64,000 bases of DNA from Ophiostoma sp. CBS 140.51 (taxonomy: Eukaryota; Ascomycota; Sordariomycetes; Ophiostomatales; Ophiostomataceae): positions 93,929 to 157,928 of the forward strand of contig JANSLP010000047.1 in NCBI GenBank assembly GCA_029298735.1, written 5' to 3'. The position numbers and the translations under genes were made by a program. Positions within the stretch are counted from its first letter, which is position 1. Every line of letters begins with the position of its first letter. Under the pieces are notes generated by a model. The model made no database searches. It was not told the DNA's origin and saw nothing but the letters and a program-made list of their open reading frames with translations. Below are positions 23,976 to 35,727 of the stretch, piece by piece.

Positions 23976-25394
23976 ATGGTCGGCCCCATCAAGACGCGCC
24001 TGGCGTGTGACCGGTGCCACGGCCAGAAGCTGCGGTGTCCGAAACAGTCCGGCAGCCGTGTCTGTACGAGATGCGAGCGGGCCGGCGTCGCCTGCATTTT
24101 CAGCCCTATTGGGAAGACTAGCGGTGCTTTTCAAAACGGAAGCAGCAATGGGATGAGCCCAATTGATACGGGCTTTCCAGCGGCGGAGCTGTTTGGCGGT
24201 ACATCAGACGGCGTGAACTTGAACAACGACGACTGGTCTAGACCGTGCGCAAGCGGCAATGCTGGTAGCAACGGAAGCAATGGAACGCCCGGTCTCAATT
24301 TTGACGAATTGATACAGATGGCATCTATCGATGCTCCCATATTTACGAGCGATACAGCAAATCTCTTTGCAGGGATGTCTCCCGAGATGACGTCCGGCAT
24401 GACTCCGGAGACAACGGCACCAACTGCCGTCAACTCGGCAAACTTGGCTAGTTCGACCGCCACTCCCAAGGACACGACAAATACCGCGACCAGCACAACT
24501 CTCACCCACCGTCTTGCCAAACTCGTGGTCGACACCGACTTGCTTTATGAGGCACTGCCAAACGAGTCGACGATGCATGTTCCGCTGGAGGCAGGCAGTA
24601 GCGATGGCTGTGAAAGAAACGGCGAAAGTGACGGCGCAACCCCCGATGGTGACGCACAGGTGCCTTTTCTCGCCTTCTTGGACCGCCCCCACTATTCGCA
24701 AGACAAGTTTGCCAAGAAGGAATTCCTCGAGCGCGTGTTTGATATTACGCAGCGCCTGTCTACGGCTTATGCTGATGCTGATGCCGCGCCCAAGAAGACC
24801 AAGAATGCGGCCAACGGAACCAGAAACGGACGAGAGGCCGAGGAGGCTTGCGATGCCGACAACTGTTTACATACGGTCGACCTTCCCGGTAACCTGTCCT
24901 CACTGGAGGCAGCTTTTCTTGAGAGCGGCGTCTCCGCCAAGAAGCCCCGCTCCACTGGCAACGACATCGACCTCACTGTCGTCTCCCTCCTCGTGGCTGC
25001 CCACACCCGCCTACTGGATGTCCTCGTGCGCATCGTGCACGGAATCTTTGCCTGCTACCGGCTGCGCGTGGCCACGTCAACACTCGACGACGCCGAGATG
25101 CAGCTGCCGGACCTGATGATTGGCGGGTCATTCGTACCGCCCAAAGGGTCGGCGGCGCTGGTGCACGCTTTTCTGTTACGACATCTCCTGGACAGTCTGC
25201 AGACGGGCGTCGAGCTGTATTGGGCCAAGCTCAAAGAGGTAGATGACAGCGAGAGCAGCGAAAAGAGCCTCGCCAACCGGGAACGACATATTGCGGCCCT
25301 CCAATTTGGCGTGCTCAAAGAACGTCACGACGCGACGCTGCATCACCTGGTGGCCGTCGGCACGGACCTGGCATCGACGGGGCTGATAAAGTGA
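23976..25394 (+). CDS. Zn2Cys6 binuclear-cluster transcription factor (AflR-like layout)
   Basis: Single exon, 472 residues. The N-terminal cluster is complete: Cys11, Cys14, Cys21, Cys30, Cys33 and Cys40 (CDRCHGQKLRC, then CTRCERAGVAC), with the basic linker expected of CGG-triplet-binding fungal activators. A Ser/Thr/Asn-rich middle (about 50-180) is followed by an alpha-helical C-terminal part with repeated LLV/VRIV segments, like the regulatory domain of AflR-type pathway regulators. There is no long Fungal_trans domain. The neighbour 570 bp downstream in the same direction encodes a small secreted cysteine-rich protein, so a local regulator-target pair is possible but unproven. Confidence 0.88.
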   Translation: MVGPIKTRLACDRCHGQKLRCPKQSGSRVCTRCERAGVACIFSPIGKTSGAFQNGSSNGMSPIDTGFPAAELFGGTSDGVNLNNDDWSRPCASGNAGSNGSNGTPGLNFDELIQMASIDAPIFTSDTANLFAGMSPEMTSGMTPETTAPTAVNSANLASSTATPKDTTNTATSTTLTHRLAKLVVDTDLLYEALPNESTMHVPLEAGSSDGCERNGESDGATPDGDAQVPFLAFLDRPHYSQDKFAKKEFLERVFDITQRLSTAYADADAAPKKTKNAANGTRNGREAEEACDADNCLHTVDLPGNLSSLEAAFLESGVSAKKPRSTGNDIDLTVVSLLVAAHTRLLDVLVRIVHGIFACYRLRVATSTLDDAEMQLPDLMIGGSFVPPKGSAALVHAFLLRHLLDSLQTGVELYWAKLKEVDDSESSEKSLANRERHIAALQFGVLKERHDATLHHLVAVGTDLASTGLIK

Positions 25395-25967
25395 GGGGCA
25401 AGAATACACGACTGTTTTAGGACCTGTTTTCACCCCCCTCTCTTTATCCCGGATTCGCGAAAATCCGATGCTCTGTGTACATGCTATTCAGCCGGTAGCC
25501 CAGTACCTGGTAAACACCAGGCTTGGTGGACACAAAAATCAGGCACGGGATACATTATCTTCATGGACAGTATGAATGTCCGTCGACATGAATCTGCTCG
25601 TTTTGGAAACGACGATGCACGCGGCCAAAAACAGATGTTAAAGTGAGGACATATGACACTCAGCATGACACTCAACACTCTCGGTTAAATCGAGCTTGCC
25701 ACGACACGGATCTCGTCTACGATTGCCAGCATGCATATCATTTATTTTTCTACTGCGGAAAAGGAGGGGAAAAGAAGGTTTAAACGAAGTAGTCTAGATT
25801 TCATATCAAAAAGTGGCCATGACGACAGAAGCAGTAACCTCCACCGCTCCTGAGCCGTTCCACCTCCTCCCTGGGTCTCTGAATCTGTTCATAAATAGAT
25901 CGCAATCCTACATCATCGTCTTGCCAGATCGTCTCAACAATTAAACGCAGGTTGACTTGTCATCACG
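25395..25967 (+). promoter_or_regulatory. Promoter region of the small secreted protein gene
   Basis: After the Zn2Cys6 stop codon the region is non-coding. A TATA-like ATAAATAG at 25891-25898 lies about 75 bp before the start codon, with a likely start site near CATCATCG at about 25912. The leader carries no upstream ATG. Confidence 0.45.
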
Positions 25968-26294
25968 ATGCTTTTGTCAACGGTCATCACACCTCTCCTT
26001 CTCACCGCTTGGACGGTCTCGGCCGACTGTGGCTGGCAGCTGGCGCCCAACGACTGCATCTGCATGAACAGCACCAATGGCGCACTATTGGCCGACGAGA
26101 CGTCGGTATGCTGTCGCGACATGGGGCAGAAGGTGGGGTCCAAGAAGGTGAGCACTTCTTACAAAAATATCCCTTACCCTTCTCTTTCTAACATCATCCA
26201 GATCTGCAGCGTCGACGACGAAGATAAACGACAGACATTCAAGGACTGCTGCAAGTGGCTCAAGGAGACGAGCCTGATCGGCCACTGTCGATAG
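25968..26294 (+). CDS. Small secreted cysteine-rich protein (effector-like), one intron
   Basis: Exon 1 is 25968-26147 and exon 2 is 26202-26294. The 54-base intron (26148-26201) has donor GTGAGC, branch TCTAAC and acceptor ATCCAG. The spliced product has 90 residues: a signal peptide of about 19 (LLSTVITPLLLTAWTVSA) and a ~71-residue mature chain with nine cysteines, including two CC pairs (VCCRD, DCCKW) and a final HCR. The spacing does not match hydrophobins, which have eight cysteines in another order, or CFEM proteins. The intron length is a multiple of three and has no stop, so retention would give a 108-residue isoform. Size, signal peptide and cysteine density fit the broad class of secreted fungal effectors or defence-type peptides; the target is unknown. 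Confidence 0.82.
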   Translation: MLLSTVITPLLLTAWTVSADCGWQLAPNDCICMNSTNGALLADETSVCCRDMGQKVGSKKVSTSYKNIPYPSLSNIIQICSVDDEDKRQTFKDCCKWLKETSLIGHCR

Positions 26295-26432
26295 ACACAC
26301 ACCTAGGACAGATATACAGATATACCATCAATAATACGGCCGTCTCTATTTACATTACATATATACGTCGTGTTCATTACATACATCTTTTCGTAAACTT
26401 TTCTCCAACCTCCTTTTAGCCACTTCTGTCTC

Positions 26433-27769
26433 CTAGTTCTGGCCAACGGCAGCCCGCTTAGCATATCCGGCCTTGCGGCCCATGCCACTGCTCAGACCGC
26501 GGCGGCGCATCTCGTCGCCCGAGCGGCCGTGTGGCTTATAGCCCGTGCCGTTGGTGGTGCTGCCGGGACCGAAATCGGGCTTGCCGCCCAGACTGCCAAA
26601 GATGTCGCCAATGTAGTTGGCGGGCTTAACACCCTTGCGGAAAGTAGTGTGCCAGCCGTCGAGAATGCCCTTGACGATCTCGACACCGGCCAGGTAAATG
26701 TTGTCAATGGCAATCTCGAAGCCGTTCTGGTCGGCAATGCGCAAGTTGTCAAAGGCGGTCTCGTTGGGTGGCGGGCGGTCAAAGTCGGAGCCGGTGCGCA
26801 TGAGCATGGCGCGGCTAAAGTCGACGAGGCCTTCGATCGCAAGACGCACGAGCACCTCGAGCACGGCGCTGTCCTCCTGGGCGGTCATGCAGTACTCGCC
26901 GGTGCCGTTGGTCCAGACCTTGGTGACGTCCTCAAAGGCGTTGCCGAGAATGGTGCCCGAGAAGTAGACGTCGCTAGTCACGGTGTCGCACTTGACGACC
27001 GAGGGTGGCTGCGAGGCGGGCGCGTACAGGCTGGCGGGCTGCACAGCCTTGTAGAGCTGGCCGTAGGCCGAGGCGGTCGGGTCGGTGCTCAGGTTGGCCT
27101 TGCTGGCGAAACCAACGGCGAGGTCGCGCAGGGTCTCGCTAATCTCCAGGACCTCGGTACCGTAGGCGTTGCCCGGGTAGACGTTGGGCGCGTCGGTGCC
27201 ATAGCCAAAGTAGCCCGTGGACCAGTTGGAGGGCATCTCGCGGGCGTCAAACTCGTACTGCAGGGCGACCTGGACGGTGTACTTGGCGAGAGCGACACTG
27301 CCGAGGGTGCCGTACTTGGGGTTGATACCAGCAATACCGGCGATCAAGAAGTAGGTCTTGGTCAGGTCGAACTTGCCCGAGAGAGCAGCGGCCATGACAC
27401 TGGAGGCTGCGTTGATCTCGGACTCGCCCGTCGTCATCTGACAGACGCTGCCGTCAGCCACACAGTGCACGTGCGGGAAGAGCATGGACAGGCCGGGGGC
27501 GGTGACGTTGACGTCCAGCAGGTCGCCGAGGCCGCTGCTGGGCAGCTTTTCGTACCAAATGTCGGCTTCGGGGGAGAACTAATCACAGCGGTGTTAGGAC
27601 GAGAGTAAAAAGTGCTTCGCGACATAAGATGGACACTCACCAGACTGATGATCAACACCTTGGGCGCAATCTTGCCATGTTTCCATGGGCTGCTGTGCTC
27701 CTGGTGAGGAACGGCATATGCAGTCTGGGCAACCGCCAGAGCGGCTGCTGCTGTTGAGAAGAAGCGCAT
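26433..27769 (-). CDS. Purine nucleoside permease (NUP family), one intron
   Basis: Exon 1 (27769-27641) and exon 2 (27578-26433) are joined across a 62-base intron (donor GTGAGT, branch CCTAAC, acceptor ATTAG) to give 424 residues. A signal-peptide-like N-terminus ends near AYA at residues 17-19. The body carries NUP-family landmarks: KVLIISLFSPEADIWYE, the segment TTGESEINAASS, and GIAGINPKYGTLGSVALAKY. NUP proteins were described in Candida as nucleoside transport factors and resemble nucleoside phosphorylases in fold, without many membrane spans, so the true activity may be binding or cleavage of nucleosides at the cell surface. The gene is tail-to-tail with the secreted-protein gene, 138 bases between stop codons. 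Confidence 0.92.
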
Positions 27770-30700
27770 TGTAAGAGAAGAAAAAGAGTTGATCTGAGAA
27801 GAAGAAGACGGGGACGAAAAAGCTCAACGGTCCAATTTAACCAGAGTTGACAGCAGGTCCTTGACTTGACAGCTCCAAACTTAAGCTCAATGGATGCAGC
27901 ATGGTGACAGGATGGGACGATGGGATGGGGGCATGCAAGATATAAATAAAAAGAAGTAGCTCTGGGTACTGATAGTAAGACAAGAGTAATTGAGAACGAC
28001 AATATGCAGGCAGCACACGACCCCGGAAGGAAGAAAGAAGAAAAACGCGGATGGAATCCTGCACAAAAGTCCAACAGTTTGGAAGCTTCGATCCCAAAGA
28101 GAGCAATGATAAGCAGGAACACGCGGAAGGATGACAAGGAAGAAAGAACAAAAAGAAGAAAAAAAATGGCAATGATAGGCAAAGACGGGGGGGGGTTGAT
28201 GGTAGGGGGATACCACGGTTGTTTGTCAATGTTAACAAGCTCTCACCAGAAAGCCTTGGCATTATGGGTATTCTGGCGACTTTCGTCCTGTTTTTCGGCT
28301 GGTTTTCTGACTTGTTCTGACCATCTTGGTGTATTTCTTGCCTCTTTTTGGTTGTTATCCGTTATCCAGTTTGCCTGCCCGCTACCTATCCGCCCGCCAT
28401 CCTATTAGGGCTGCAGCCGGGTTACCAAAGAGACCAGAGAGACGGCGAGCGCCGTGATCGCCGAGAAGGGAAAGAGATCGGCTTGTTGGGTTGTTTGGCC
28501 GTTGGTGCAGTGCCAGCCGCGGTGGATTTGGCGAGATGAGAATGACAAGGGCAGCAAGGGCAGCAAAGGCAATAAAAACGCATAAAGATACGATAAACAT
28601 GGAGAGAGCAAGTTATCGAGAACTGGCGGAGAAAAAGACCTGACCCGACCTCGGCGAGCTGTGCTTCATTCACTGCAGCCTACCACACCACAAAAGAACT
28701 TTGTCGAGTCTAATTCGAGACTACATCTTCTCCGCCCACTCTCACCCGCTATCAGATGCCTTTCTCTTTCTTCAGACATCCTCACCAGCCTCCTTAGGCA
28801 ACAAAATCAACAACTAAAAGACCCCAAAGACCCCAAAGACTCCACAAACTCACACCGATCACGGCCATCGTGGTGTACTTTCCCCATAGGCCATCGTCTA
28901 CCATCGTTCTTGTCCTAGCCGTATCAACGTAGCATCCTGTGTGGCTTCGGCTGTCTTTACGGAGTACGCTGTTTTGTCAACTTTTGTCTTTATCCTCTTC
29001 CTCTTCTCCCTCTTCCCCCTTCCCTCTTCCCTCTTTCTCTGCTTTCCTATTTCGCCTCATCCATCTTCCCTCTCCCTCGATCTTTCTTCCTTCTTGGCCA
29101 TTCTTTCTTGGCCTTCCATACGGTCACAGCGCCACTTCCGTGACCTTAGCCTTGAGCTTATTTCTTGCCAGCTTTGCGCCTGGCCCTGTCCAAAAGGATG
29201 CAAGAAGCGCAAAAAGGCGCCACCAAGACCAACTGAAGAAGGAAAGTAATCACTAGACAAGACCTGTGCCCAGGCTTTTATTCTTATTCTCCGGCAGTTC
29301 TTGTCATCTTGAATGCTTGTTTCTTTCGATCTCAGCAGCTGAGTAGCTTCACCTCGTAAAAGCTCAAGGCGAAAAGGAACGAAACAAAAGAGAAGGAAAC
29401 AGACGGAATATGGATTCCTTCAGCCGGGACTTTGTCTCCTTATTTCACTCGGAGCCTCCACCATTTTACCTCTTACCGGCTACCAAACCGGCAGGAGAGA
29501 GAACCTAAAATCAAGACCACTTTTTTTCTCGATAAACAAAAGGCAGAAAAAGAGCTCGACCACCGAAGGAGAAATTGTTATCGCAAGACCTAAAAAAGGT
29601 GGGGGAGGCGGGCCGGGGTTCACCATTTGCGCCTTCCTTCTGCGCTTTTTTGTTCTTGGCCCAGAAGCTTGTGTATCGCGATCGGGCGGGCCCAGCCAAT
29701 CAGAGTACACCGTGCCGTTCCAATCGCCCAGCTGCCACGATAGGAAGGTGCGGGTCGGCTGCCGCAACTGCAGCGCTCGACCACGCCCTGCAATGTCTCA
29801 ACTTTTGGCTTTTCTGTTGAAAGAGCCTTGTCCATTGATAGGGCAATTGACGACGAGACTGACAAGCGACAAGCCATGGAGGCCATCAATGGAAAAACAA
29901 CCGACGTCGCCATCCATCAAGCGTCGGGCGTTCCTTACGAGGCCACCCGCTTCGACCTTCTTTTCCTGACATCCACTTTTTTTTCTTTCTCTTTTCTTCT
30001 GGGCACCCCGGTTTCTCCATATTCGTGGTCCGGTCATTGTGGACCGGCTTTGTGTTGTTGCCGCCCTTGCTGTCGCCGTCGACCGTCGTATGTCGTATTG
30101 GCTGATATTGACTGATAACTGACTCGCACTCATTCCCCGCCTTTTCCAAATTCCTCTCGAGCTACCAGTTCCCAGCTTCCTCATCCAACTTACGTAACCC
30201 ATGGATGCACATGGACTTACATGTAGACCCGAGCATGCACACTCCCGCTTTTCATCTCTGCATCTTTCCGTGTAGAAGAGAGCTCGTGCATTGTCGTGTG
30301 CGTCTTTATCTTTGACAATTTATTGTTATGTAATAAGAAGAGCGGACGACATGGAAATAAAGCTTCAGCACAAAAAAGCAAAGGGCTGCACCAACCATAA
30401 AGACCTACTTCTGCTTTGTCCAGAGAACTCATTATGCATCATCCGCTCATCACACACGAGCCCCATCACTGAAGGCAAGGAGCGAGTATTGCGATTTACA
30501 TAAGAGGACATCATTGCTCATCATCCAAGATGCATTTCAGCTGCAGAATCTTATTTTGACCTTTTTGGGACATTTGTGCCGCCGTGATGTAATATCCCAT
30601 ACGATGTACTAGGTGTACCATGTTTCGAGTGAGATCCTGGAGATCCCGGAGATCTTGAGAACCGTGAGCTCGTGGGAAGCTGTGGTACAAGTATCTGGGG

Positions 30701-31103
30701 AGTTTCTACAAGTAACGACATTATCGTGCTTTGCAGTACACGTATCCAAATAAGCGGTGCTGTCAAGCTGTGTCACGTAGTACGTCGTGGGTAAAAGCGT
30801 TTGGGTCTCTCTTTCTTTGAAAAAAAGTGAGCTTCCATTTTTAGTAAAGTAATTCGCCCAACAAAAAGTCAATGAATTTTTTTTATAAAAAAAAATAAAA
30901 AAGTAAAAAAATAAATTCGACACCAGAAGCATTGATTTGCCGAAAGAGACAGTTACCCAAGAAACGCTGTACTACCAAGTCTTTGCCGTAGCAGCACAAA
31001 GCGCAAAAAATCGATCACGGTGAGGTTTTTGCCATCACGATGTTTCCCCTAACCATCGTCGTAAATGATAAAAAACCAACAAAAAAATCAACACTTTACA
31101 ATT
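27770..31103. other. Intergenic region upstream of the permease gene
   Basis: About 3.3 kb. The permease promoter should lie at its left edge. Around 28660-29250 the plus strand has the look of a transcribed fungal leader (C/A-rich, then C/T-rich) but opens only short frames, for example a 13-codon frame at about 28756. A 9-bp AAAGACCCC repeat (28817-28844) and one TACGGAGTA motif (28958) are present. No protein gene can be supported. Confidence 0.5.
28817..28844. repeat. Short 9-bp tandem repeat
   Basis: AAAGACCCC is present twice in a row and a third partial copy follows (AAAGACTCC). It lies in C/A-rich intergenic sequence. Confidence 0.6.
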
Positions 31104-31176
31104 TGCCCAGACGCGGGATCGAACCGCGGACCTCCTGCTTACTAGGCAGGCGCAGCTAACACTGTGCTACCCGGGC
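31104..31176 (-). tRNA. tRNA-Thr (anticodon AGT)
   Basis: The minus strand folds as an intronless 73-base cloverleaf. The acceptor arm GCCCGGG pairs with TCTGGGC (two G-T pairs) and A is the discriminator. Canonical T8-A9 follow. The anticodon stem is CCTGC/GCAGG around loop CTAGTAA, anticodon AGT, which reads Thr ACU/ACC after A-to-I editing. The T arm is CGCGG-TTCGATC-CCGCG, containing the B-box GGTTCGATCCC. A run of seven T on the minus strand (31087-31081), about 16 bases downstream, is a good RNA polymerase III terminator. Confidence 0.95.
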
Positions 31177-31859
31177 AGGTAGTTTTTGAATCGTCTCTTT
31201 GGTGGATGAGATTGTGGATCACGAGATGGATACGAGCAACATATTGGTGAGTTTCGTGTGTTCCTACAAAGTATACAAAATGGAGAAATGTAGGGATGGT
31301 ACACAAGGGATCATTGGTAAAAGAAAAGGCTATTCTATCATGGTTGATCAATGAAAAATCAATGAAAAATCGTGGGTTATTGTCCGGCAGTAAACAAAAA
31401 CGAAGGTGCAATGTGATTTGTAACAAAAGCTGTAGATTCATAAGACTTGACAAAATCTGATCTGAATATAGCAAAAGAAAATCAATCCGAAAGCGCAGAA
31501 CAAGAAACTCGTTTCAAGAGACGTAATCCAATTTGAATAGATAAGAAAAAAGAGGCAAAGAAATACGACGTAGATAAATTGAACATAAATAGTCAAGCCC
31601 GCTTCTGTCCCATAACGTTCCGAGTTCAAGAGGTTGAAAGAAGAACACATAAAGTAAAACTTGCAAGTTCGCCACAAAAAAAAACAGACCCCATTTCCAA
31701 ATAGAAAAGATAGCACGCCGCGTTTCGTTACATTAGAAGAATAAAAGGCAAAACATTTTTTGAGACGACGCCGAAAACTGCCATCCGGGCAGTAGAAAAA
31801 GCAAACACAGACAAAAAAGAAAGAGAGCGCACAAAAAGAAAAGAAGATACCGCATCCGC
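31177..31859. other. Intergenic, AT-rich
   Basis: Between the tRNA and the 3' end of the large minus-strand regulator. It holds A-rich runs and probably the regulator's 3' UTR; no gene is visible. Confidence 0.5.
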
Positions 31860-34800
31860 CTAGAAGCTGAAAAAGTCCAGGTCGTGGTTGCGGTCGTCGT
31901 CGTGGCCGGCAATCGACCCGGCGGCCACTGCGTTGCCACCGTTTGCACCACCGTTGTTGCCGTTACCACCAGCACCATTGTTGTTGTTGTTGTTGTTGCT
32001 GTTGCCGCTGGCGTCGCCCACAGTCTTTTCGACTGTCTGCACGACGAGGCCACTCAGACTGACCGGGCTAAGCGCATCAAGGGGACCATCGGCCTCCATC
32101 CAGTCGAGGCTGTTTTTGACACCGTTCTCGTCTTCGCCGCCGTGGCCGCTGCCGCCGCCATTGTTGCTGCGGACGTCCATGTGCGGGCGCAAACTGTCAA
32201 AACTGGCGCGGGTCTTGATGCCCGAGACAGACACCGAGTCCGAGGCACCACCCGTGGCAGGCGAGGGACCGTTGTTGTTGTTGTTGGGCGTAGTCGCACT
32301 GGTGGTGTTGTTGTTTGAAGAAGAGGTGTTGTTGTTGTTGTTGTTGTTGTTACCAGCCCGTACGCTGGCAGCCGAGGCGGCCGCCTTGCGCTCAGCCTCG
32401 AGAGCTGCACCAATACCAGCGGCATTGCCACCGCGCACCGACGACGCCGAGGGCGAGTTCGTCGCGTTCACGCCAGCAACGGCTGCAGCGGCCACAGCGG
32501 ACGGACCAACCATCCAGTCGGCCATGGGCATGTCAAAAGTGCCGTGGCTCTGGCTGTGGTGACGATGGTGCATGTGATTGTGCTGGTTGTGGTGGTTATG
32601 TCCATTCAGGGCCCAACCGTCCGAGGCACCAGGCTGCACGAGCACGTAGTCGTCGAGACCGCTGCCGCGCAGCAGACCGGTAGTGTCGTTGCGGTCATCC
32701 CCGTCGAGGTCAATGGCCGAGCCGTTGAGGAAGTCCAGGCTGAACGTGCCGCCATGGTCCGACGCAGCACCACTGCCACCGGACGTACCGGCCGCAAAAA
32801 AGTTGTTCAACATTTGGTTCTGAGCCGCGTGCATGTGTTGCTGGTTGTGCATGCCATGGGGGTTGTGGTGGTGGCTGTTGCTGGGATGGTGGATGGCTGC
32901 AGATGCGGCTGCGGCTGCAGCTGCCGCAGAGGCCGCAGCGGCCGAAGCAGCCGACGTTGAAGGTGTCGCGGGGAGACCACCACCACCGTTCATAAGCGCG
33001 GCTGTGGGAATACCACCGGGGGCACCATTTGGACCGGGAGGAGTGTGTTGCGCAAAGAAGGGCGGTGGAGGCCGCGTAAACTCGGACGCACGTCTCGAGG
33101 GTGCGGGCCGGCGCTTCTTGAAGGACTGCAGCGCATCGGCGTCAGGGTTCTCGCGACGCGCGGGAAGAACGCTGTACACATCAATGCCGTTGGTACCACT
33201 GGGGGCACCGCTGGCTGTCGGTGTCGGCGTGCTGCCGGGACCACCATTGGCACTTCCAGGACCACCGCCGCCTACGCTGCCAGGACCGTACCACCCACTG
33301 CCACCAGCAGCACCACCCATATCGCTGCCATATGCCGTCGACGAGGAAACACTGCCGGGTCGGCCGTTGTTGTTATTGTTGTTGTTGCCAGCAGACGTCG
33401 CAACCGCCATGGCCGCCGCGTAGTCGGGTCCGTAGACATCGCTGCGCAGCTGCTCGAGAACTGCTTTCAACAAATCGTCCATGCGTGATGCTGGCTGGTA
33501 CGTGTGGCTCATATCAGTCAGCGCATACGACAAGATCTCGAGGTAGCCCAGGTATGAGCGGCGGTCAGCATCGTTGCTCTGCTGGTAGGCCAGCGCGGCA
33601 ATCAGCGCAATAGCAGCAGTGCCGGCGTGCTGGATGCCTGTGACACAGATGCGGCGGCCGTCGAACCGCTGGCGGTGCTGCCAGAAGATGCGCGCGACAC
33701 GGATGGCCTGCTGTGTGCAGATGCTGCGCGACAGCGTAGTGCGACTGTCGTCGACGATGCACTGTGGGTCGCCGAGACCGAGCACCGAGTGGCTGGCCGC
33801 CATGGCGTGCGAGCCCTGGCCGGCAATGCCGTTGTACATGTGCTGCTGCTGTGCCACAGTCATGCCGCCGGCGTGGCTTCCCGTGGCATTGCTGCTAAAC
33901 GAGTCGCGACGGTTGGCTGCCGCGTTGCCGCCACCACCCGACGGCGACGACGGGCTCGGGTGCGAGTTTGTGCTCGAGCCGTCCGACGGTAGGATTGAGC
34001 CGTACTTGGCCCACGGGCGGTGCAGCAGGATCATGGAGACATGGTACTGCTGGTGCAACAGGAAGAAGCTCATGGGTGCTGCCTTGATGTTGGCTGGCTT
34101 CCAGGTCAGGTGGTCGGGCAGGCGACGGTACCAGTTCTGCAGCTGGCGGTCGAGGCTGATGACGTGCAGGTACGCATTCTCCTCGGACTCGTTGAGTGCA
34201 AAGACGTTGTCACCGCCACCAGCCGGCAGTGTACCGCTGCCGCTCATGTTGCCACCAGCACCTGCACCGCCCGCAAACGGCATAATTGTCGCAAAGCTGC
34301 TGGCGGAAGCACTGTTACGCACACCAGCTCCGTATCCAGCAGCGCCGCCAAAGGCATTGGCACCATTATTGGCGCCGTTGTTGTTGTTGCTGCTGCCACT
34401 CAGGTTGTGCATGTCGCGGGTCTCGACAATCTTGCCGGCCAGCTCCATCAGCTCAAAGAGGTACTCGTAAATCTCCTCGTTGCTCATCTTAGCGGGGCGG
34501 CTGCTGCGGTTTCCACCGGCGCCGCCAGCACTGGCATCCTCGCCAGGGAATGACACCATCATGGAGAACCGTTTTGTCAGCAGGTCCATGCCAATGTCCT
34601 GGCTCTTGATGCTGGTGGGCCTGCCCAAGAACAGCGCCCAGTACTTGTCAATGACAATGGCAGCCTTCATGACCATGTGGCGGATATTCACCTCCTTCTC
34701 GTCCATGTCTGTGCTGCGGTAGTCGAGGTGTAGACCGATATCAAACGCCAGGCGGTTGGCCATGCCCGAGTACATCCAGCCCGTGTTATCGCGGCCGACA

Positions 34801-35695
34801 CCGCACTCGAGGTCACCAAGCAGTAGCAGCGCCTGAACACTGGGAATGCCGCCGGGCCGCTCCAGCTCAATGTCGAGCATGTACTTGGCCTCGCGCTGCA
34901 GTGTGCTCTCGCGGTTGCCGAGGCTGATCTTCTTGATATCCTCGCGGCTGCGGTCGGCGAAGCGGTAGCCTGTGGCCAGGATGGTGATGTGCAAGAAGGA
35001 CGTGTAGAACTTGGGGTTCTGCGCTTCACGGCAGGCCTCGAATGCCTCGCGGTCGATGACGTAGATGATGGAATTGTAGTACTCCCAGAAGCAGTTCATG
35101 AGGTAGTCGTGTGTGGCCGATGTCAAGGACCTAATAATGCGCTCAGACCGGCGCACCTGCTCGGGCGGCTCACGCGAGTCGACCGAGTCGGCTGCCTCGG
35201 CGTACACGTGGCTGTTGGCTGTTGGGCCAAAGAAGCGAAGACGGCCAGACAGCTGGTCAAACGACAGGTTGCCCTTGGTCGACAGGAGGCGCTGCACAAT
35301 ATCTTCCTTCTTGGGGTCGAGGTTGCGAAACGGTGATGTCTCCTTGAATCCGCCGCCGGGCAGCATGGTAGAGGGATGGTGTGCGGTATGTGAGGAAGAG
35401 TGGGAGGAGGCGAGTTGTGATGGTGTTTGCTGGGCGTGAGGGTTGTGGAGTTGGTGGAGGTTGTGATGTTGTTGTTGGTGTTGCTGCTGCTGTAGGCCGT
35501 GGTGGAACCCAGCCGCATTGACGGCTGCGGCGGCGGCAGCTGCTGCGGCTGCGCCCGCCGGATCTGACAGGCTACTGTCGAGGTGCTCGCTTTCGTGCAT
35601 GTTGAAGTCGTCGGTGTGGTGGTCGGCCGCCGAAGACTCGGGCGGCGATGTGTCGTCCCGTGACGGGGAGCCATCACTGCTCAAGGCCGGCTGGC

Positions 35696-35727
<32 letters not shown>

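Noticed and set aside
26529..27608. 359-codon plus-strand frame across the nucleoside permease gene
   Set aside because: Composition (Val/Gly/Ala/Asp) is typical of an antisense shadow and no family is recognisable.
29828..30115. 95-codon frame in the tRNA/permease intergenic region
   Set aside because: It opens with TTG, not ATG, and its second half is a translation of C/T-rich sequence.
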